From: Acidimicrobiia bacterium | Lineage (GTDB): Bacteria; Actinomycetota; Acidimicrobiia; Spongiisociales; UBA11373 | Assembly (NCBI GenBank): GCA_030584185.1 | Contig: CP129495.1 | Location: 1,143,628-1,207,627, forward strand | Direction: 5' to 3' | DNA length: 64,000 nt | Part shown: positions 39,013 through 48,520 of the stretch, piece after piece | How positions within the stretch are numbered: the first letter of the stretch is position 1 | How the letters are laid out: every line of letters starts with the position of its first letter | Program-made: the position numbers and the translations under genes | The notes under the pieces: generated by a model | Told to the model about the DNA's origin: nothing | Seen by the model: only the letters and a program-made list of their open reading frames with translations | The model's database searches: none

Positions 39013-39916
39013 GGGCGTCCTCGAGCCACGACGAGACGCCGGCCAGCACCCCCACCGAGGTCAGCCCGGTGACCCGGATCACCAGCGCCACCAGCACCCC
39101 CACGGCGGCTCCGGCGTCGAGGAGGCCCCCCGCCATTCCGGCGGCGAGCTCGGTGACTCCGATCCCGCCCGGGGTGAGGGAGATCACGGTGATCACGGTC
39201 GTGGCGGCGTAGAGCACGATCCCGGTCACCACGGGATCGGGGACGGCAAGCCCCGAACAGACGGCTACGAAGGCGGTGGCGCCGGCCGCCTGGGTCACCA
39301 ACGACACCGCCAGCACCGACCGCAGGCGCCCCGGAGTGCGTCCCAGCTCGACGAAGCTCTCGGCGAACCCGGCGAGCGCTCGGGAGAGCGGCGAAGTGGT
39401 CGCGCCATGGCGTGACCGCCGCACTTGCGGCAGCAGAACCATGAGGGCCAGGATCGCCAGCCCCATGGTCCCCACCATCGCCCCGGCCACGGCCGAGCCT
39501 GCCGCCAGGACCACCAATCCCGCCACGATCAACACCACCCCGTTGCCCAGCCAGGACACGGCGGCGACGCTCCCGAAGAAGGCGGAGAGCGGAAGCCCCG
39601 CCGACACCCTCAGGTGGGCGGCGCGATACGCCATCCCCGCCTGGGGGATCACCGAGTTGAGCAGGCGCCCCACGGCGAAGATCCGGTGCCACCGCCAGCG
39701 GCCCACCGACTCCCGGAAGCGTGCGGGGAGCACCATCCGGTACCTGATCGAGTCGGCGACGACGTTGACCGCCTGCAGGCCGAGGACCAGGGCCAGGGTG
39801 GTGACCGAGAGGCCGCCCAGCGCCCCACGCGCACCCTCGTCGGAGACGACCAGCACCACCGCCGCCGCCATGGCGACCAGTCCGACGATCATCGATACCA
39901 GCCGCCGTGCCCTCAT
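38984..39916 (-). CDS. Lysylphosphatidylglycerol-synthase membrane-region family protein (flippase-like)
   Basis: A 310-residue membrane protein with seven or eight helices. The family pattern (UPF0104/LPG synthase TM region) shows in NVVADSIRYRMVLP, RIFAVGRLLNSVIPQAGMAYRAA and ISLTPGGIGVTELAAG. Such proteins without the aminoacyl-transferase domain occur in glycan loci and may move lipid intermediates across the membrane. ATG 39916 follows GGAGG and overlaps the stop of the upstream GT4 gene (ATGA), so it is translated with it. Confidence 0.82.
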   Translation of the reverse strand: MRARRLVSMIVGLVAMAAAVVLVVSDEGARGALGGLSVTTLALVLGLQAVNVVADSIRYRMVLPARFRESVGRWRWHRIFAVGRLLNSVIPQAGMAYRAAHLRVSAGLPLSAFFGSVAAVSWLGNGVVLIVAGLVVLAAGSAVAGAMVGTMGLAILALMVLLPQVRRSRHGATTSPLSRALAGFAESFVELGRTPGRLRSVLAVSLVTQAAGATAFVAVCSGLAVPDPVVTGIVLYAATTVITVISLTPGGIGVTELAAGMAGGLLDAGAAVGVLVALVIRVTGLTSVGVLAGVSSWLEDAPTAPTGDPR

Positions 39917-40974
39917 CGCCCCGCCTCCTCCAACACCGCCACCATGCGGTCGACGCAGTCGGACCACTCGAACCGCTCCCGCACCCGGCGGCGGGCCGCT
40001 TCACCCATGCTGCGGCGCAGTTCCGGATCGGCGGCGAGCCGTGCCAGCGCCGCGGCGAGAGCATGGGGGTCACCGGGCGGGACCAGCAGCCCGGTCTCAC
40101 CGTCGACCACCACATCGGTCACTCCGCCCACCGCAGAGGCCGCCGCCGGGATCCCGGTGGCGCCGGCCTCGGCCAGCACGACCCCGAAGGATTCGGAGCG
40201 CGACGGGTTGGCCAGCACGTGGAAGGTGCGCATCAGGGCGGGCACCTCCTCGTGGGGCACCTCTCCTAGCCACTCGATCCGGTCGGCGACCCCCAGCCTG
40301 CGGGCGCGTCGCCGCAGACGACCGAGCATCGGCCCCGACCCGGCCATGACCAGCGACGCCCCCGGCTCCGCCGCCGCCAGGCGGGCGAACCCCTCCACCA
40401 GCGTCGACGGGTCGTACCGACGCCGCAGGTGTTTCACGAATCCGACCCGGAAACCCTCGCCTGGGTCGGAACCCGGACGGAACACCGTGGTGTCGACCCC
40501 GAACGGGACCACAGCCACCGACGCCCCGGGCCCGGCCACCTCCCCGACTGCCCCGGCGAGAAACTCGGACGCCACGGTGACGGCCCGGACGCGGCGGAGC
40601 ACGAACCGATTTAGCCAGCGCTTCGGGCCCGGCACGGGGCGGTCGCCACCCACCAGGTCGGAGCCCCAGACCGTCACCACGAGTGGGCGCAACCGGGCGA
40701 GGACGGCGATGGCCCCGTGGGTGACCGAGTAGTGAGCATGGATCAGGTCGGGCCGGATCCGTCGCGCCAGCCGACGCACCGTGAGAAGCATCCATGGGTA
40801 GGAGAGGAGCGGCCCGATGAGGCCGGACCCCACCCCGACCCGATGCACCGTCACCGCCGGGATGACGGCGGGCCGGATCGACGCCACGTGCACCTCCCAC
40901 CCGCGACCCGCCAGCGCCTCCGCCCAGCGCCGCGTGTGGGGTGACCGGGCATTGGCGAGCATCAGCACCCGCAC
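39913..40974 (-). CDS. Family 4 glycosyltransferase
   Basis: A 353-residue GT-B enzyme. The N-terminal domain starts MRVLMLANARSPHTRRW and contains IRPDLIHAHY and VTVWGSDL. The C-terminal donor domain has VGFVKHLRRRYDPSTL, ANPSRSESFGVVLAEAGATGIP (E-x7-E motif) and AVGGVTDVVVDGETGLLV. A retaining transferase using a nucleotide sugar; the specificity is not visible. It is translationally coupled to the flippase-like gene downstream and lies 7 bp after the GT2 gene upstream, so three minus-strand genes form an operon. Confidence 0.9.
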   Translation of the reverse strand: MRVLMLANARSPHTRRWAEALAGRGWEVHVASIRPAVIPAVTVHRVGVGSGLIGPLLSYPWMLLTVRRLARRIRPDLIHAHYSVTHGAIAVLARLRPLVVTVWGSDLVGGDRPVPGPKRWLNRFVLRRVRAVTVASEFLAGAVGEVAGPGASVAVVPFGVDTTVFRPGSDPGEGFRVGFVKHLRRRYDPSTLVEGFARLAAAEPGASLVMAGSGPMLGRLRRRARRLGVADRIEWLGEVPHEEVPALMRTFHVLANPSRSESFGVVLAEAGATGIPAAASAVGGVTDVVVDGETGLLVPPGDPHALAAALARLAADPELRRSMGEAARRRVRERFEWSDCVDRMVAVLEEAGR

Positions 40975-40981
40975 CGGCGCC

Positions 40982-41905
40982 TCAGGTCGACTCGTCGGAG
41001 GCCACCGCCGGGATCACCGAGGTGGACCTGCGGTTGAGCTGCACCAGGAGGTCGGCGATCAGCCCGGTCACCATGAGCACCCCGGCGAGTCCGAGCAACA
41101 CGATGGTGTTGGTCCCCACCCGAAACTCCTTGTCGATCAGGTCGTAGATCAGCTTGCCGACGCCGGTGAGGCCGATCACCACAGCCGCCGGGCCGAACAC
41201 CCGGAGTGGCTCGTAGGAGAGGGTCATCCGCACCACCTGGAGCAGGAAGCGGCGAGTGTCGGCCCACCAGTGGAACTTGGACTTCCCCCGTCGCGGGGCG
41301 TACTCGATGGGCACGTAGCGCACCGAGTACCCGTTGGTGAGGAAGGTCATGGTGAGGGTGGTGACGCAGGAGAACCCCTTCGGGAGGAGATGGAGGAACT
41401 GGGCCCCCACCTCGCGGCGGAAGGCCCTGAACCCGGAGTTGAGGTCGGGTATGCGCACCCCGGTCAGGTAGGAGGCGAGGCGACGGATCAGCCACTTGGC
41501 GGGCCTGCGCAGCAGCTTCACCGTCCCCTCCTCGGAGCGCCGCGCCCCCACCACCTGGTCGTGCCCCTCGAGGGCGTCCACCAGCTCGGGGATGCGATCG
41601 TTGGGGTAGGACATGTCGGCGTCGCTCCACACCACGACGTCGCCCCGGGCGAGCATGGTCCCGTAGCGCCGCGACGACCCCGACCCCCGGTTGTGGGCGA
41701 ACCGAACCAGGCGGATCCCGGGGATGGCTCGCAGCTCCTCGGCGGAACCGTCGGTGGACCCGTCGTCGACCACCACGATCTCGTAGGAGTAGCGGGAGGC
41801 GTCCATGGCCCGCCGGATGCGGGTCACCTCTTCGGCCAGGTGCCCGGCCTCGTTGAACACCGGCAGCACGATGGAGACGTCGCAGCGGGTGTCGGCCGGG
41901 CCCAT
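40982..41905 (-). CDS. DPM1-like family 2 glycosyltransferase with membrane helices
   Basis: A 307-residue protein. GT2 core: VSIVLPVFNEAGHL, VVVDDGSTDGS, VWSDADMSYPND (D-A-D), DLNSGFRAFRRE, as in dolichol/polyprenyl-phosphate mannosyl- or glucosyltransferases. Two C-terminal helices (GPAAVVIGLTGVGKLIYDL and IVLLGLAGVLMVTGLIADLL) anchor it. It likely makes the lipid-linked donor sugar for the GT-C enzymes of this window. ATG 41905 puts the catalytic strand at residue 10; TTG 41947 is the longer alternative. First gene of the minus-strand trio. Confidence 0.88.
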   Translation of the reverse strand: MGPADTRCDVSIVLPVFNEAGHLAEEVTRIRRAMDASRYSYEIVVVDDGSTDGSAEELRAIPGIRLVRFAHNRGSGSSRRYGTMLARGDVVVWSDADMSYPNDRIPELVDALEGHDQVVGARRSEEGTVKLLRRPAKWLIRRLASYLTGVRIPDLNSGFRAFRREVGAQFLHLLPKGFSCVTTLTMTFLTNGYSVRYVPIEYAPRRGKSKFHWWADTRRFLLQVVRMTLSYEPLRVFGPAAVVIGLTGVGKLIYDLIDKEFRVGTNTIVLLGLAGVLMVTGLIADLLVQLNRRSTSVIPAVASDEST

Positions 41906-41978
41906 GTCGATGGAGGCTAACGGAGGCCGGCCCGACGGCGGGCCCAAGCCATCCCACCCGCCGGGCTACATTCCCCCC

Positions 41979-43253
41979 GTGTCCGCAATCGACGAAGCCA
42001 CGCCGCGAACCGCGACGGCCGGCGGGCGCACCTTCGCCGACCGCATCTTCCTCGCCTTCGTCGCCCTGCTCCCCCTGCACACCGTCCATCTCGAGGCGTG
42101 GATCTCGTGGAAGCCCTGGCTGGTGATCCTCCTGGTGCTGGTGGCGATGGACGCAGTCGCCGGGTTGCGGGGCCGGCGCTGGCCGTGGCACCGGCGGCTC
42201 TCCATAGGGGCCGGAGTGTTCCTGGCGGCCGCCGCCGCCTCGTGGTCGGGTGCGGCACCGGAGCGGTTCCTCCGGCTCTGGCTGGCGCTCGTCGTGGGCA
42301 GCGCCGTGATGCTCGTCGTCGCCCGCCGGATGCAACCCCCGGGTGCGCTGTTCGACGTGCTCCGGGTCGTGTTCTGGTCGGGTGCGGCGATCGCCGCCAC
42401 CGGCCTGGTCGTCTCGATCGCATCGGTGGGCGGATTCGGCGAGGGAGCGGTCCTCGGCCTCAACGACCTGCCGCTGGTGGATCGGGTGGCCACCCGCATC
42501 TACCGGGCCGAGGGGATGGTGGCGGTCACCAACTGGCATCAGGACCCGGGGTACGCCGCCGCCTGGCTCAACCTGTGGTGGGTGCTCGGGTTCCTGGCGG
42601 TGCGCCGCGGAGCGGGCTCCGGGAGGAGGTGGCTCGACGCCGCCGTGATCGGAGGTCTGTGGTTCGGGGTGATCATGACCCTGAGCCGGACCGGCCTCCT
42701 GGGCACGGCGGTGGGCGCCGTCGCCATCCTATGGCTGCATCGCAGGCAGATCCCCGACACCCTGCGGCTGGCGGGGGCAGCCGGGTTGGCCACGCTGGTT
42801 CTGCTCGGTGCGGTGTGGATGATGGATCGCGACGGGGTGGGCGGAGACCTCACCACCGGGCTGTCCTTCCGCTTCGCCCAGGGGTTCAGCCTCGGTCCCG
42901 GCGACATCGATTCGGGTGGAGGCGACTACTACTACAACGATTCCAGGTCGGTGGTGTGGCCGATCTACTTCGACTACTTCGTGGAGCACCCGATCCGGGG
43001 GGTGGGCCTGGGCACGGGATGGGAGGAGGCCATCCAGGAGCCGCACAACATCCTGCTGGAGCTGCTCGGTGAGATGGGTCTGGTCGGCCTCGCCGGGTTC
43101 GCCTTCCTCTTCACCGGCGTCCTGGGCACAGCCCGCAACCCGGTCGGCCGCATCGCACTGCTGGTGGCGCTCACCGCGGCAATGACCCAGACCGTGCTGT
43201 TCGAACCCACCTGGTGGTTCGCCGCAGCCCTGGCGACGGCACCCGACGGATAG
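41979..43253 (+). CDS. O-antigen ligase/polymerase-like membrane protein
   Basis: A 424-residue protein with about ten hydrophobic helices and one large extracytoplasmic loop (about 285-330, including GGDYYYNDSRSVVWPIY). The stretch HPIRGVGLGTGWEEA with EPHNILLELLGEMGLVGL is the family's Wzy_C/O-antigen-ligase signature (P-H-N ... E-x-G-x-x-G-L). It joins or polymerises lipid-linked repeat units outside the membrane. GTG 41979 is used; no ribosome binding site is clear. Divergent from the DPM1-like gene by 73 bp, with its stop 8 bp from that of the convergent flippase. Confidence 0.85.
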   Translation: MSAIDEATPRTATAGGRTFADRIFLAFVALLPLHTVHLEAWISWKPWLVILLVLVAMDAVAGLRGRRWPWHRRLSIGAGVFLAAAAASWSGAAPERFLRLWLALVVGSAVMLVVARRMQPPGALFDVLRVVFWSGAAIAATGLVVSIASVGGFGEGAVLGLNDLPLVDRVATRIYRAEGMVAVTNWHQDPGYAAAWLNLWWVLGFLAVRRGAGSGRRWLDAAVIGGLWFGVIMTLSRTGLLGTAVGAVAILWLHRRQIPDTLRLAGAAGLATLVLLGAVWMMDRDGVGGDLTTGLSFRFAQGFSLGPGDIDSGGGDYYYNDSRSVVWPIYFDYFVEHPIRGVGLGTGWEEAIQEPHNILLELLGEMGLVGLAGFAFLFTGVLGTARNPVGRIALLVALTAAMTQTVLFEPTWWFAAALATAPDG

Positions 43254-43261
43254 GACAAGAG

Positions 43262-44626
43262 TCAGCCGGAGGCCGGGCCGGACCGCCCGCCGGCTGCGGC
43301 CAAGGTGAGACCGACCAGGGCCACGCCCTCCCCGGCCAGGAACCCGGAAGCGACCCGCACCTGGGGGTCCCCACTGGTGGCTGCGATGGTGACTCCCGCG
43401 GCGACGATGGCCACCATCCAGACCAGGGCCATGACACCGGTATCGCCCCTTCCCACCAGGATCTGTGTGGTCACCAGACCGACCATGGCCAGGATCACGG
43501 CGGCCCCGGCCAGGCCGGCCACCACGGCCGCCGGCCTGAAATCGACCCCGTAGAGGACCTCCACCACCCAGGGCCCCAGCACCGCCGAGATCGCCCCCAC
43601 CAGGGCGGCGCCCGCCATCCCGCCGAGGGCGAGCATCCGGGCGAGGCGCCCCAGCCGGGAGTGGTCCCCGAGGGCGGCGTGGCGGGTCATGAAGGGCAGG
43701 ACCCGGGCGATCAGGTTGTAGGAGGCGCTCATCGGACCCCGGAACAGGGTGGTGGTCACGAAGAAGACGCTGATCGCCGCCGAGGTGGCTCCGAGCGCCC
43801 CCACCACCAGCGGCCCGGCGGCGAGGATGGTCTGCGAGGCGGCGGTGGCCACCAGGAACCCGCCCATGAAGCGTCGGTCCGATCCGGCCTCCACCTCCAA
43901 GGGCGCCGAAGCATGGGACGGATCATGGCGGAAGGGACGCACCGCCAGCACCACCAGGGGCGACACCACCAACGCCCAGGCGAGGGCCACCGGGCCCCAT
44001 CCGGCGAGCACGACCACGACGGTCGCCGCCAGCTTGCCCAGGGCATCGAGGCCGACCGCGATCCCGTATGCCACGAATCGGCGACGACCGGCGAGAAACC
44101 CCCGGGCGACGATGAGCAGGCCGTGACCCGGGAACATCAGCGCAGCCACCGGAACGTACCCGGTGTCGCCCCCGAGCAACGACCCATTGGCGGCAAAGGA
44201 GAAGGCGATTGCGAGCACCGTGGCCGAGGTGAGCACGGTGACGATCACCGGCCAGGACGAGGCGAGGGCGTCGCTGCGGCCGCCCCCCAGGGTGAGCCGC
44301 CGGATCACGAGCTGCTCCACCGGTATCAGGAAGATGGTGAAGCCGAGGAAGAGGACGGTCCACATCACCGAGACCGGGGCGAAGGCGTCGGCGCCCACCG
44401 CCCGCCCGCCGATCGCCTGCACCAGGTAGGCGGCGAGGGCGCTGAACACCGTCCCGGCGATCATCACCGTGGTTCCGGTGCGATCCTGACGGGACCGGGA
44501 GCGTTCCAGCGGGTTCGAGGTCCCGCCTTCGGACGAGATGGAGGTCACCGGCGGGGACGATACACGCACCCGCCGACGGGTCCCGGTCACCCGGTCCGGT
44601 GCGGTGGCCCGGGTCGCCCGTAACAT
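43262..44626 (-). CDS. Polysaccharide export flippase (Wzx/MOP-like)
   Basis: A 454-residue membrane protein with about 12 helices (TTVMIAGTVFSALAAYLVQA first; LFLGFTIFLIPVEQLVIRRL next), fitting the MOP/oligosaccharide flippase superfamily. It would move undecaprenyl-linked repeat units outward for the polymerase encoded next door. The first 45 residues are basic and not conserved-looking, so the true start may be a GTG further in; ATG 44626 is the longest start and lies 29 bp from the divergent epimerase start. Confidence 0.8.
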   Translation of the reverse strand: MLRATRATAPDRVTGTRRRVRVSSPPVTSISSEGGTSNPLERSRSRQDRTGTTVMIAGTVFSALAAYLVQAIGGRAVGADAFAPVSVMWTVLFLGFTIFLIPVEQLVIRRLTLGGGRSDALASSWPVIVTVLTSATVLAIAFSFAANGSLLGGDTGYVPVAALMFPGHGLLIVARGFLAGRRRFVAYGIAVGLDALGKLAATVVVVLAGWGPVALAWALVVSPLVVLAVRPFRHDPSHASAPLEVEAGSDRRFMGGFLVATAASQTILAAGPLVVGALGATSAAISVFFVTTTLFRGPMSASYNLIARVLPFMTRHAALGDHSRLGRLARMLALGGMAGAALVGAISAVLGPWVVEVLYGVDFRPAAVVAGLAGAAVILAMVGLVTTQILVGRGDTGVMALVWMVAIVAAGVTIAATSGDPQVRVASGFLAGEGVALVGLTLAAAGGRSGPASG

Positions 44627-44655
44627 GGGCCGGCCTTCTCCGGAGCGAACGCATC

Positions 44656-45765
44656 ATGGGCTCCCCATCCACAGCACACCCCCAGGTGGCCGTCGTGCTC
44701 GGCACCCGGCCCGAGATCATCAAGCTCGGGAACCTCGTCCGGCTGCTGGGCGACTCGGCGGCCGTGGTGCACACCGGGCAGCACTTCGACACCAACCTGT
44801 CGCGTGTCTTCTTCGAGGCGTTCCGCCTGCCCGACCCGGTCGCCCACCTCGGCGTCGGGGGCGACACCCGTGCCGCCCAGATCGGCCGCGCCACCAGCGC
44901 CCTCGGCGAGTGGCTGCGGGCCAACCCGGTGGCGGCGGTGGTGGTGCAGGGCGACACCAACTCGGCTGCGGCCGGCGCCCTGGCCGCCAACGCCTGCGAG
45001 GTCCCCCCGGTCCACGTCGAGGCCGGGTTGCGCTCGTTTGACCGTCGCATGCCCGAGGAGCACAACCGGGTGGTGGCCGACCACCTGGCGGAGCTGTGCT
45101 GCGCCCCGACCACGGTCAACCTGACCAACCTGCGCGCCGAGGCCATCCCCGAGGAGCGGATCGTGCTCACCGGGAACACGGTCGTCGAGGCGGTGATCGA
45201 CCTCCTCCCGCCCGCCGAGGAGCGAGCCGCCCTGCTCACCCACCACGGGGTCACGGCGTCGGGGTTCGTCCTCAGCACATTCCACCGGCCGGAGAACGTC
45301 GACGACCCCGAGGTGCTGGGGACGATCCTCTCCGAGCTGGCAGCACTGCCCCTACCGGTGATCCTGCCGCTGCACCCCCGCACGGCGGCGCGGGCGGGAG
45401 GCGACCCGAGGCTGGCGTCCCTGCTGGGGCGCCTGGTGGCAGTCGATCCGCTCGGGTACCGGGAGTTCCTCGGGCTGGCCGCCGAGTCCGCCCTCCTCAT
45501 CTCAGACTCGGGCGGGGTGCAGGAGGAGGTCTCGGTCCTGAAGCGCCCGGTGATCGTGGTCCGCCGCTCCACGGAGCGGCCCGAGGTGATCGGTACCTTC
45601 GCCGAGCTGGTCGGGGCCGGGCCGGGCATCGGCGAGCAGGCCCGGGCCTGGCTGGGCGACCTGGCAGCGGTGCACGACCGTCTCGCCGGGCTCCCCAGCC
45701 CCTATGGGGACGGGACCGCATCGGAGAAGACGGCGGCGGCGATCCGGGAGCGCTTCGGTGCGTGA
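44656..45765 (+). CDS. wecB: UDP-N-acetylglucosamine 2-epimerase (non-hydrolysing)
   Basis: A 369-residue GT-B-fold epimerase that interconverts UDP-GlcNAc and UDP-ManNAc. Family segments: VAVVLGTRPEIIKL, HTGQHFDTNLS, VQGDTNSAAAGALAA, HVEAGLRSFDRRMPEEHNR, STFHRPENVDDP, LPLHPRT, ISDSGGVQEE and VVRRSTERPE. The length is standard. It supplies ManNAc-type sugar for a surface polymer. The ATG at 44656 places the Rossmann strand near residue 10. Its stop overlaps the next gene by 8 bp. Confidence 0.94.
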   Translation: MGSPSTAHPQVAVVLGTRPEIIKLGNLVRLLGDSAAVVHTGQHFDTNLSRVFFEAFRLPDPVAHLGVGGDTRAAQIGRATSALGEWLRANPVAAVVVQGDTNSAAAGALAANACEVPPVHVEAGLRSFDRRMPEEHNRVVADHLAELCCAPTTVNLTNLRAEAIPEERIVLTGNTVVEAVIDLLPPAEERAALLTHHGVTASGFVLSTFHRPENVDDPEVLGTILSELAALPLPVILPLHPRTAARAGGDPRLASLLGRLVAVDPLGYREFLGLAAESALLISDSGGVQEEVSVLKRPVIVVRRSTERPEVIGTFAELVGAGPGIGEQARAWLGDLAAVHDRLAGLPSPYGDGTASEKTAAAIRERFGA

Positions 45766-46771
45766 CTCGCTGCGCCGATTGCTGCGCCCGCCCCGGCCCG
45801 AGCCACTGCCGGCGCCACACCTCGGGTTCGGCGCCTGGACCGACCTCCGCGGCGAGGTGCTCGGGGTGTGCCACCCGCAGTGGCGGGGTGTGCGGACGGC
45901 GGCACACGCCTTCGGAGACCCGGTGGCGGAGACCGCCGACGCCGGCGCCCACGCCGAGGAGATCGTGGCCGGGGCGGCGGCCTCGGGGGTGGGGACTCTG
46001 GTGGTCCACGGCTTCCCTCCCGGCGCCGGCCGGCTGCTGCGCACCGCCCGCGATGGGGGCATGGCGACACGGGTGACGGTGCACTCGTCGATGGCGCAGC
46101 ACGTCGCCGAGGCGGGCGAGGCGGCGATGATGGACGAGGTGGTGGAGCTCGCCAGGGAGGGGGTGGTCGATCGGATCGGGTTCGTCAAGGCGGGCCTGGC
46201 CGAGGTGTTCTCCGCCCTGGGGCTGCCGGCGATGCACACGCCGAACCGGGCGCCGCAGATGCCGGTGATCCATCCCTTCGACCCGGGACCGGACGGCCCC
46301 CACTTCGGTGTGTTCGGCGACAACTACTGGCGCAAGAACGTGGGCACCCAACTGGGGGCGGTCACCCTGCTCGGGGGAACGGCGCATGTGATGATCCGCC
46401 CCCCGGCGCGATACATGGCGGCGATGACGGTCCGCGAGCACGGCGAGATGGACCGGGAATCCTTCCTGTCGGTTCAGGCGGCGATGGATCTCAACCTCTA
46501 CGCCACCCTTTCCGAGTGCCATCCGATGGGACCGCTGGAGTCGTTCCTGTCGGGGGTCCCCGCCCTTCTCTCCCGCACCTCCGACCTCTTCCGCTCCGAC
46601 CGGGGCCTGTGGGAAACGGTCACGATGGACAGCCCGGACGACCCGACCCTGGTGGCGGGGGCGGCACGGCGCTTGCTCGACGAGGGTGAGGATGTCGTCA
46701 CCCGGGCCCGGGCGTGGATAGCCGCCGCAGACGCAGAGGCCCGGGAGCGGTGGGCGCAGTTCCTGTCGTGA
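45758..46771 (+). CDS. GT-B glycosyltransferase-like protein
   Basis: A 337-residue protein. The second half has GVFGDNYWRKNVGTQ and NLYATLSECHPMGPLESFLSGVP, which align with the C-terminal donor domain of GT1/GT4 enzymes (acidic residue, then Glu eight residues on). The N-terminal half is less clear (TLVVHGFPPGAGRLLRTA, TVHSSMAQHV). GTG 45758 overlaps the epimerase stop, and its own stop overlaps the next GTG, giving a tightly coupled run of three genes. Specificity unknown. Confidence 0.75.
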   Translation: MRDSLRRLLRPPRPEPLPAPHLGFGAWTDLRGEVLGVCHPQWRGVRTAAHAFGDPVAETADAGAHAEEIVAGAAASGVGTLVVHGFPPGAGRLLRTARDGGMATRVTVHSSMAQHVAEAGEAAMMDEVVELAREGVVDRIGFVKAGLAEVFSALGLPAMHTPNRAPQMPVIHPFDPGPDGPHFGVFGDNYWRKNVGTQLGAVTLLGGTAHVMIRPPARYMAAMTVREHGEMDRESFLSVQAAMDLNLYATLSECHPMGPLESFLSGVPALLSRTSDLFRSDRGLWETVTMDSPDDPTLVAGAARRLLDEGEDVVTRARAWIAAADAEARERWAQFLS

Positions 46772-47910
46772 AGATCGCATTCGTCCCCCACGGCTACCCC
46801 CCATCGGTGGGCGGCGCCCAGAACCTGACGCGGGGTCTGGCCCTCGCCCTGGCGGGTCGGGGGCACGAGGTCCACGTGATCGCACCCGCCGCCGCCGACC
46901 CCGAGCACTTCTACACCCCGGGGTCGCCGCTGCTGCCACCCGGGGACACGGGAGACGGCCCGGTGCGGGTCTCCTGGATTCCGGTCGGCGTCCGCCGGCT
47001 ACTCCCGTTCGGGGGACACCCCGCCGACCGGTACCACCGTGCGGTGCGCAACCGGTACCGCCGCGGCCTGCGCCGGGCGCTGGAGCGGATCCGGCCCGAA
47101 GTGGTGGTGACCCTCCCCCACCTCTTTCCAAACGTGGAGGAGGTGCTGACGCTGCGCCCCGGCGCCGACTGGCGGCTGGTGTTCGCACCCCACCTCCACG
47201 AGGAAGATCCGCACTGGCAGGTGGAGCGGGTGACTGCGGCTGTGACCGCGGCCGACGCGGTGATGGCACTCACTACCCACGAGCGGGACCGCCTGGTCGC
47301 CGCATACGGGGCCGATCCGGCGAGGGTCGGGATCGTGACCCCGGCGGTGGCGGCGCAACCGATCCCACCGGAAGCGACGCCAGATCCGGTGGTGCTGTTC
47401 CTGGGCCGCCGTTCGGCGTCCAAGCGGGTCGAAGTGCTGCTCGAGGCCATGGAGTTGGTCCGCGTACATGTGCCCGGGGCCCGGCTGGTGGTGGCGGGTC
47501 CGCCGGGGACCGGCGACCCCACGGCCGACGGGACGCCGGACCACGTGACGACGGTGGACACGATCACCCCTGCGGAGCGCGACACCCTCATCGCCTCGGC
47601 GCGGGTGGTGGCCACCGCATCGGTCATCGAGTCGTTCGGCATCACCACCTTGGAGGCATGGGCTCTCGGCCGGCCAGTGGTGGTGGCGGACACACCGGTG
47701 GCGCGCAGCCTGGTCCGCCATGAAGTGGACGGGCTGGTGGCAGGCCGCGACCCGGCCGGCATGGCGAAGGCGATCGTCCGACTGTTGACGGATCCCACCG
47801 AGGCCGCCCGCTTCGGCGAGGCCGGCCGGCGGCGGACGCTCACCGAGTTCACCTGGAACCGCTCCGCCGACGCTCTGCTGGCCCTGATCGCCACCACCGA
47901 AGAAGGATGA
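46768..47910 (+). CDS. Family 4 glycosyltransferase
   Basis: A 380-residue GT-B enzyme. KIAFVPHGYPPSVGGAQNL at the start (G-G motif), VFAPHLHEED near the domain border, VVLFLGRRSASKRVEVLLEAM opening the donor domain, and ATASVIESFGITTLEAWALGRP carrying the E-x7-E motif. GTG 46768 overlaps the stop of the previous gene (GTGA). The tight coupling suggests both transferases act in the same repeat-unit assembly. Confidence 0.9.
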   Translation: MKIAFVPHGYPPSVGGAQNLTRGLALALAGRGHEVHVIAPAAADPEHFYTPGSPLLPPGDTGDGPVRVSWIPVGVRRLLPFGGHPADRYHRAVRNRYRRGLRRALERIRPEVVVTLPHLFPNVEEVLTLRPGADWRLVFAPHLHEEDPHWQVERVTAAVTAADAVMALTTHERDRLVAAYGADPARVGIVTPAVAAQPIPPEATPDPVVLFLGRRSASKRVEVLLEAMELVRVHVPGARLVVAGPPGTGDPTADGTPDHVTTVDTITPAERDTLIASARVVATASVIESFGITTLEAWALGRPVVVADTPVARSLVRHEVDGLVAGRDPAGMAKAIVRLLTDPTEAARFGEAGRRRTLTEFTWNRSADALLALIATTEEG

Positions 47911-47974
47911 CGGCCGTGGGGTGTGACCGTCTGCGATGCTCGCCGTTAGCCTCGCAGCGACCCGAGGACACCCG

Positions 47975-48520
47975 ATGCAGCTGATCGCCACTGCGATACC
48001 CGAAGTGCTCCGCCTCGTCCCCGATCCCCATCGCGACGAGCGCGGCTTCCTGGCAGAGACCTTTCGCGCCGAGTGGTTCCCCGGCGTCACCTTCGTGCAG
48101 GAGAACCACTCCCTCTCGAGCACCGTCCACACGCTGCGGGGGCTGCACTTCCAGACGCCCCCCATGGCCCAGGCCAAGCTGGTGCGGGTCGTCCGGGGGA
48201 GGGCCCTGGATGTCGCCGTTGACGTCAGGAGGCGGTCGCCGACCTTCGGGAGCCATGTGGCGTTGGAACTGGATGCGGTGGGACGGGAGTCTCTGTTCGT
48301 CCCCGCCGGTTTCGCCCACGGCTTCCTCACCCTCGAACCGGACACCGAGGTGCTCTACAAGCTCACCGTCTACCACTCACCGCGCCACGAGGGCGGCATC
48401 CGCTGGGACGATCCCGAGCTCGGCATCCGCTGGGGGGTCGATGACCCGGTGATCTCACCTCGCGATGCGGCGCTTCCGGGGCTCGACAGTTGGACCTCAC
48501 CGTTCGAGCACCGAACATGA
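47975..48520 (+). CDS. rfbC: dTDP-4-dehydrorhamnose 3,5-epimerase
   Basis: A 181-residue RmlC cupin. Family residues: PHRDERGFLAETFR, VQENHSLSS, TLRGLHFQ (catalytic His), DVAVDVRRRSPTFG, PAGFAHGFLTL and YKLTVYHSP. It carries out the third step of dTDP-L-rhamnose synthesis. ATG 47975 follows CGAGGA. Its stop overlaps the rfbB start (ATGA), beginning a four-gene rhamnose operon. Confidence 0.95.
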   Translation: MQLIATAIPEVLRLVPDPHRDERGFLAETFRAEWFPGVTFVQENHSLSSTVHTLRGLHFQTPPMAQAKLVRVVRGRALDVAVDVRRRSPTFGSHVALELDAVGRESLFVPAGFAHGFLTLEPDTEVLYKLTVYHSPRHEGGIRWDDPELGIRWGVDDPVISPRDAALPGLDSWTSPFEHRT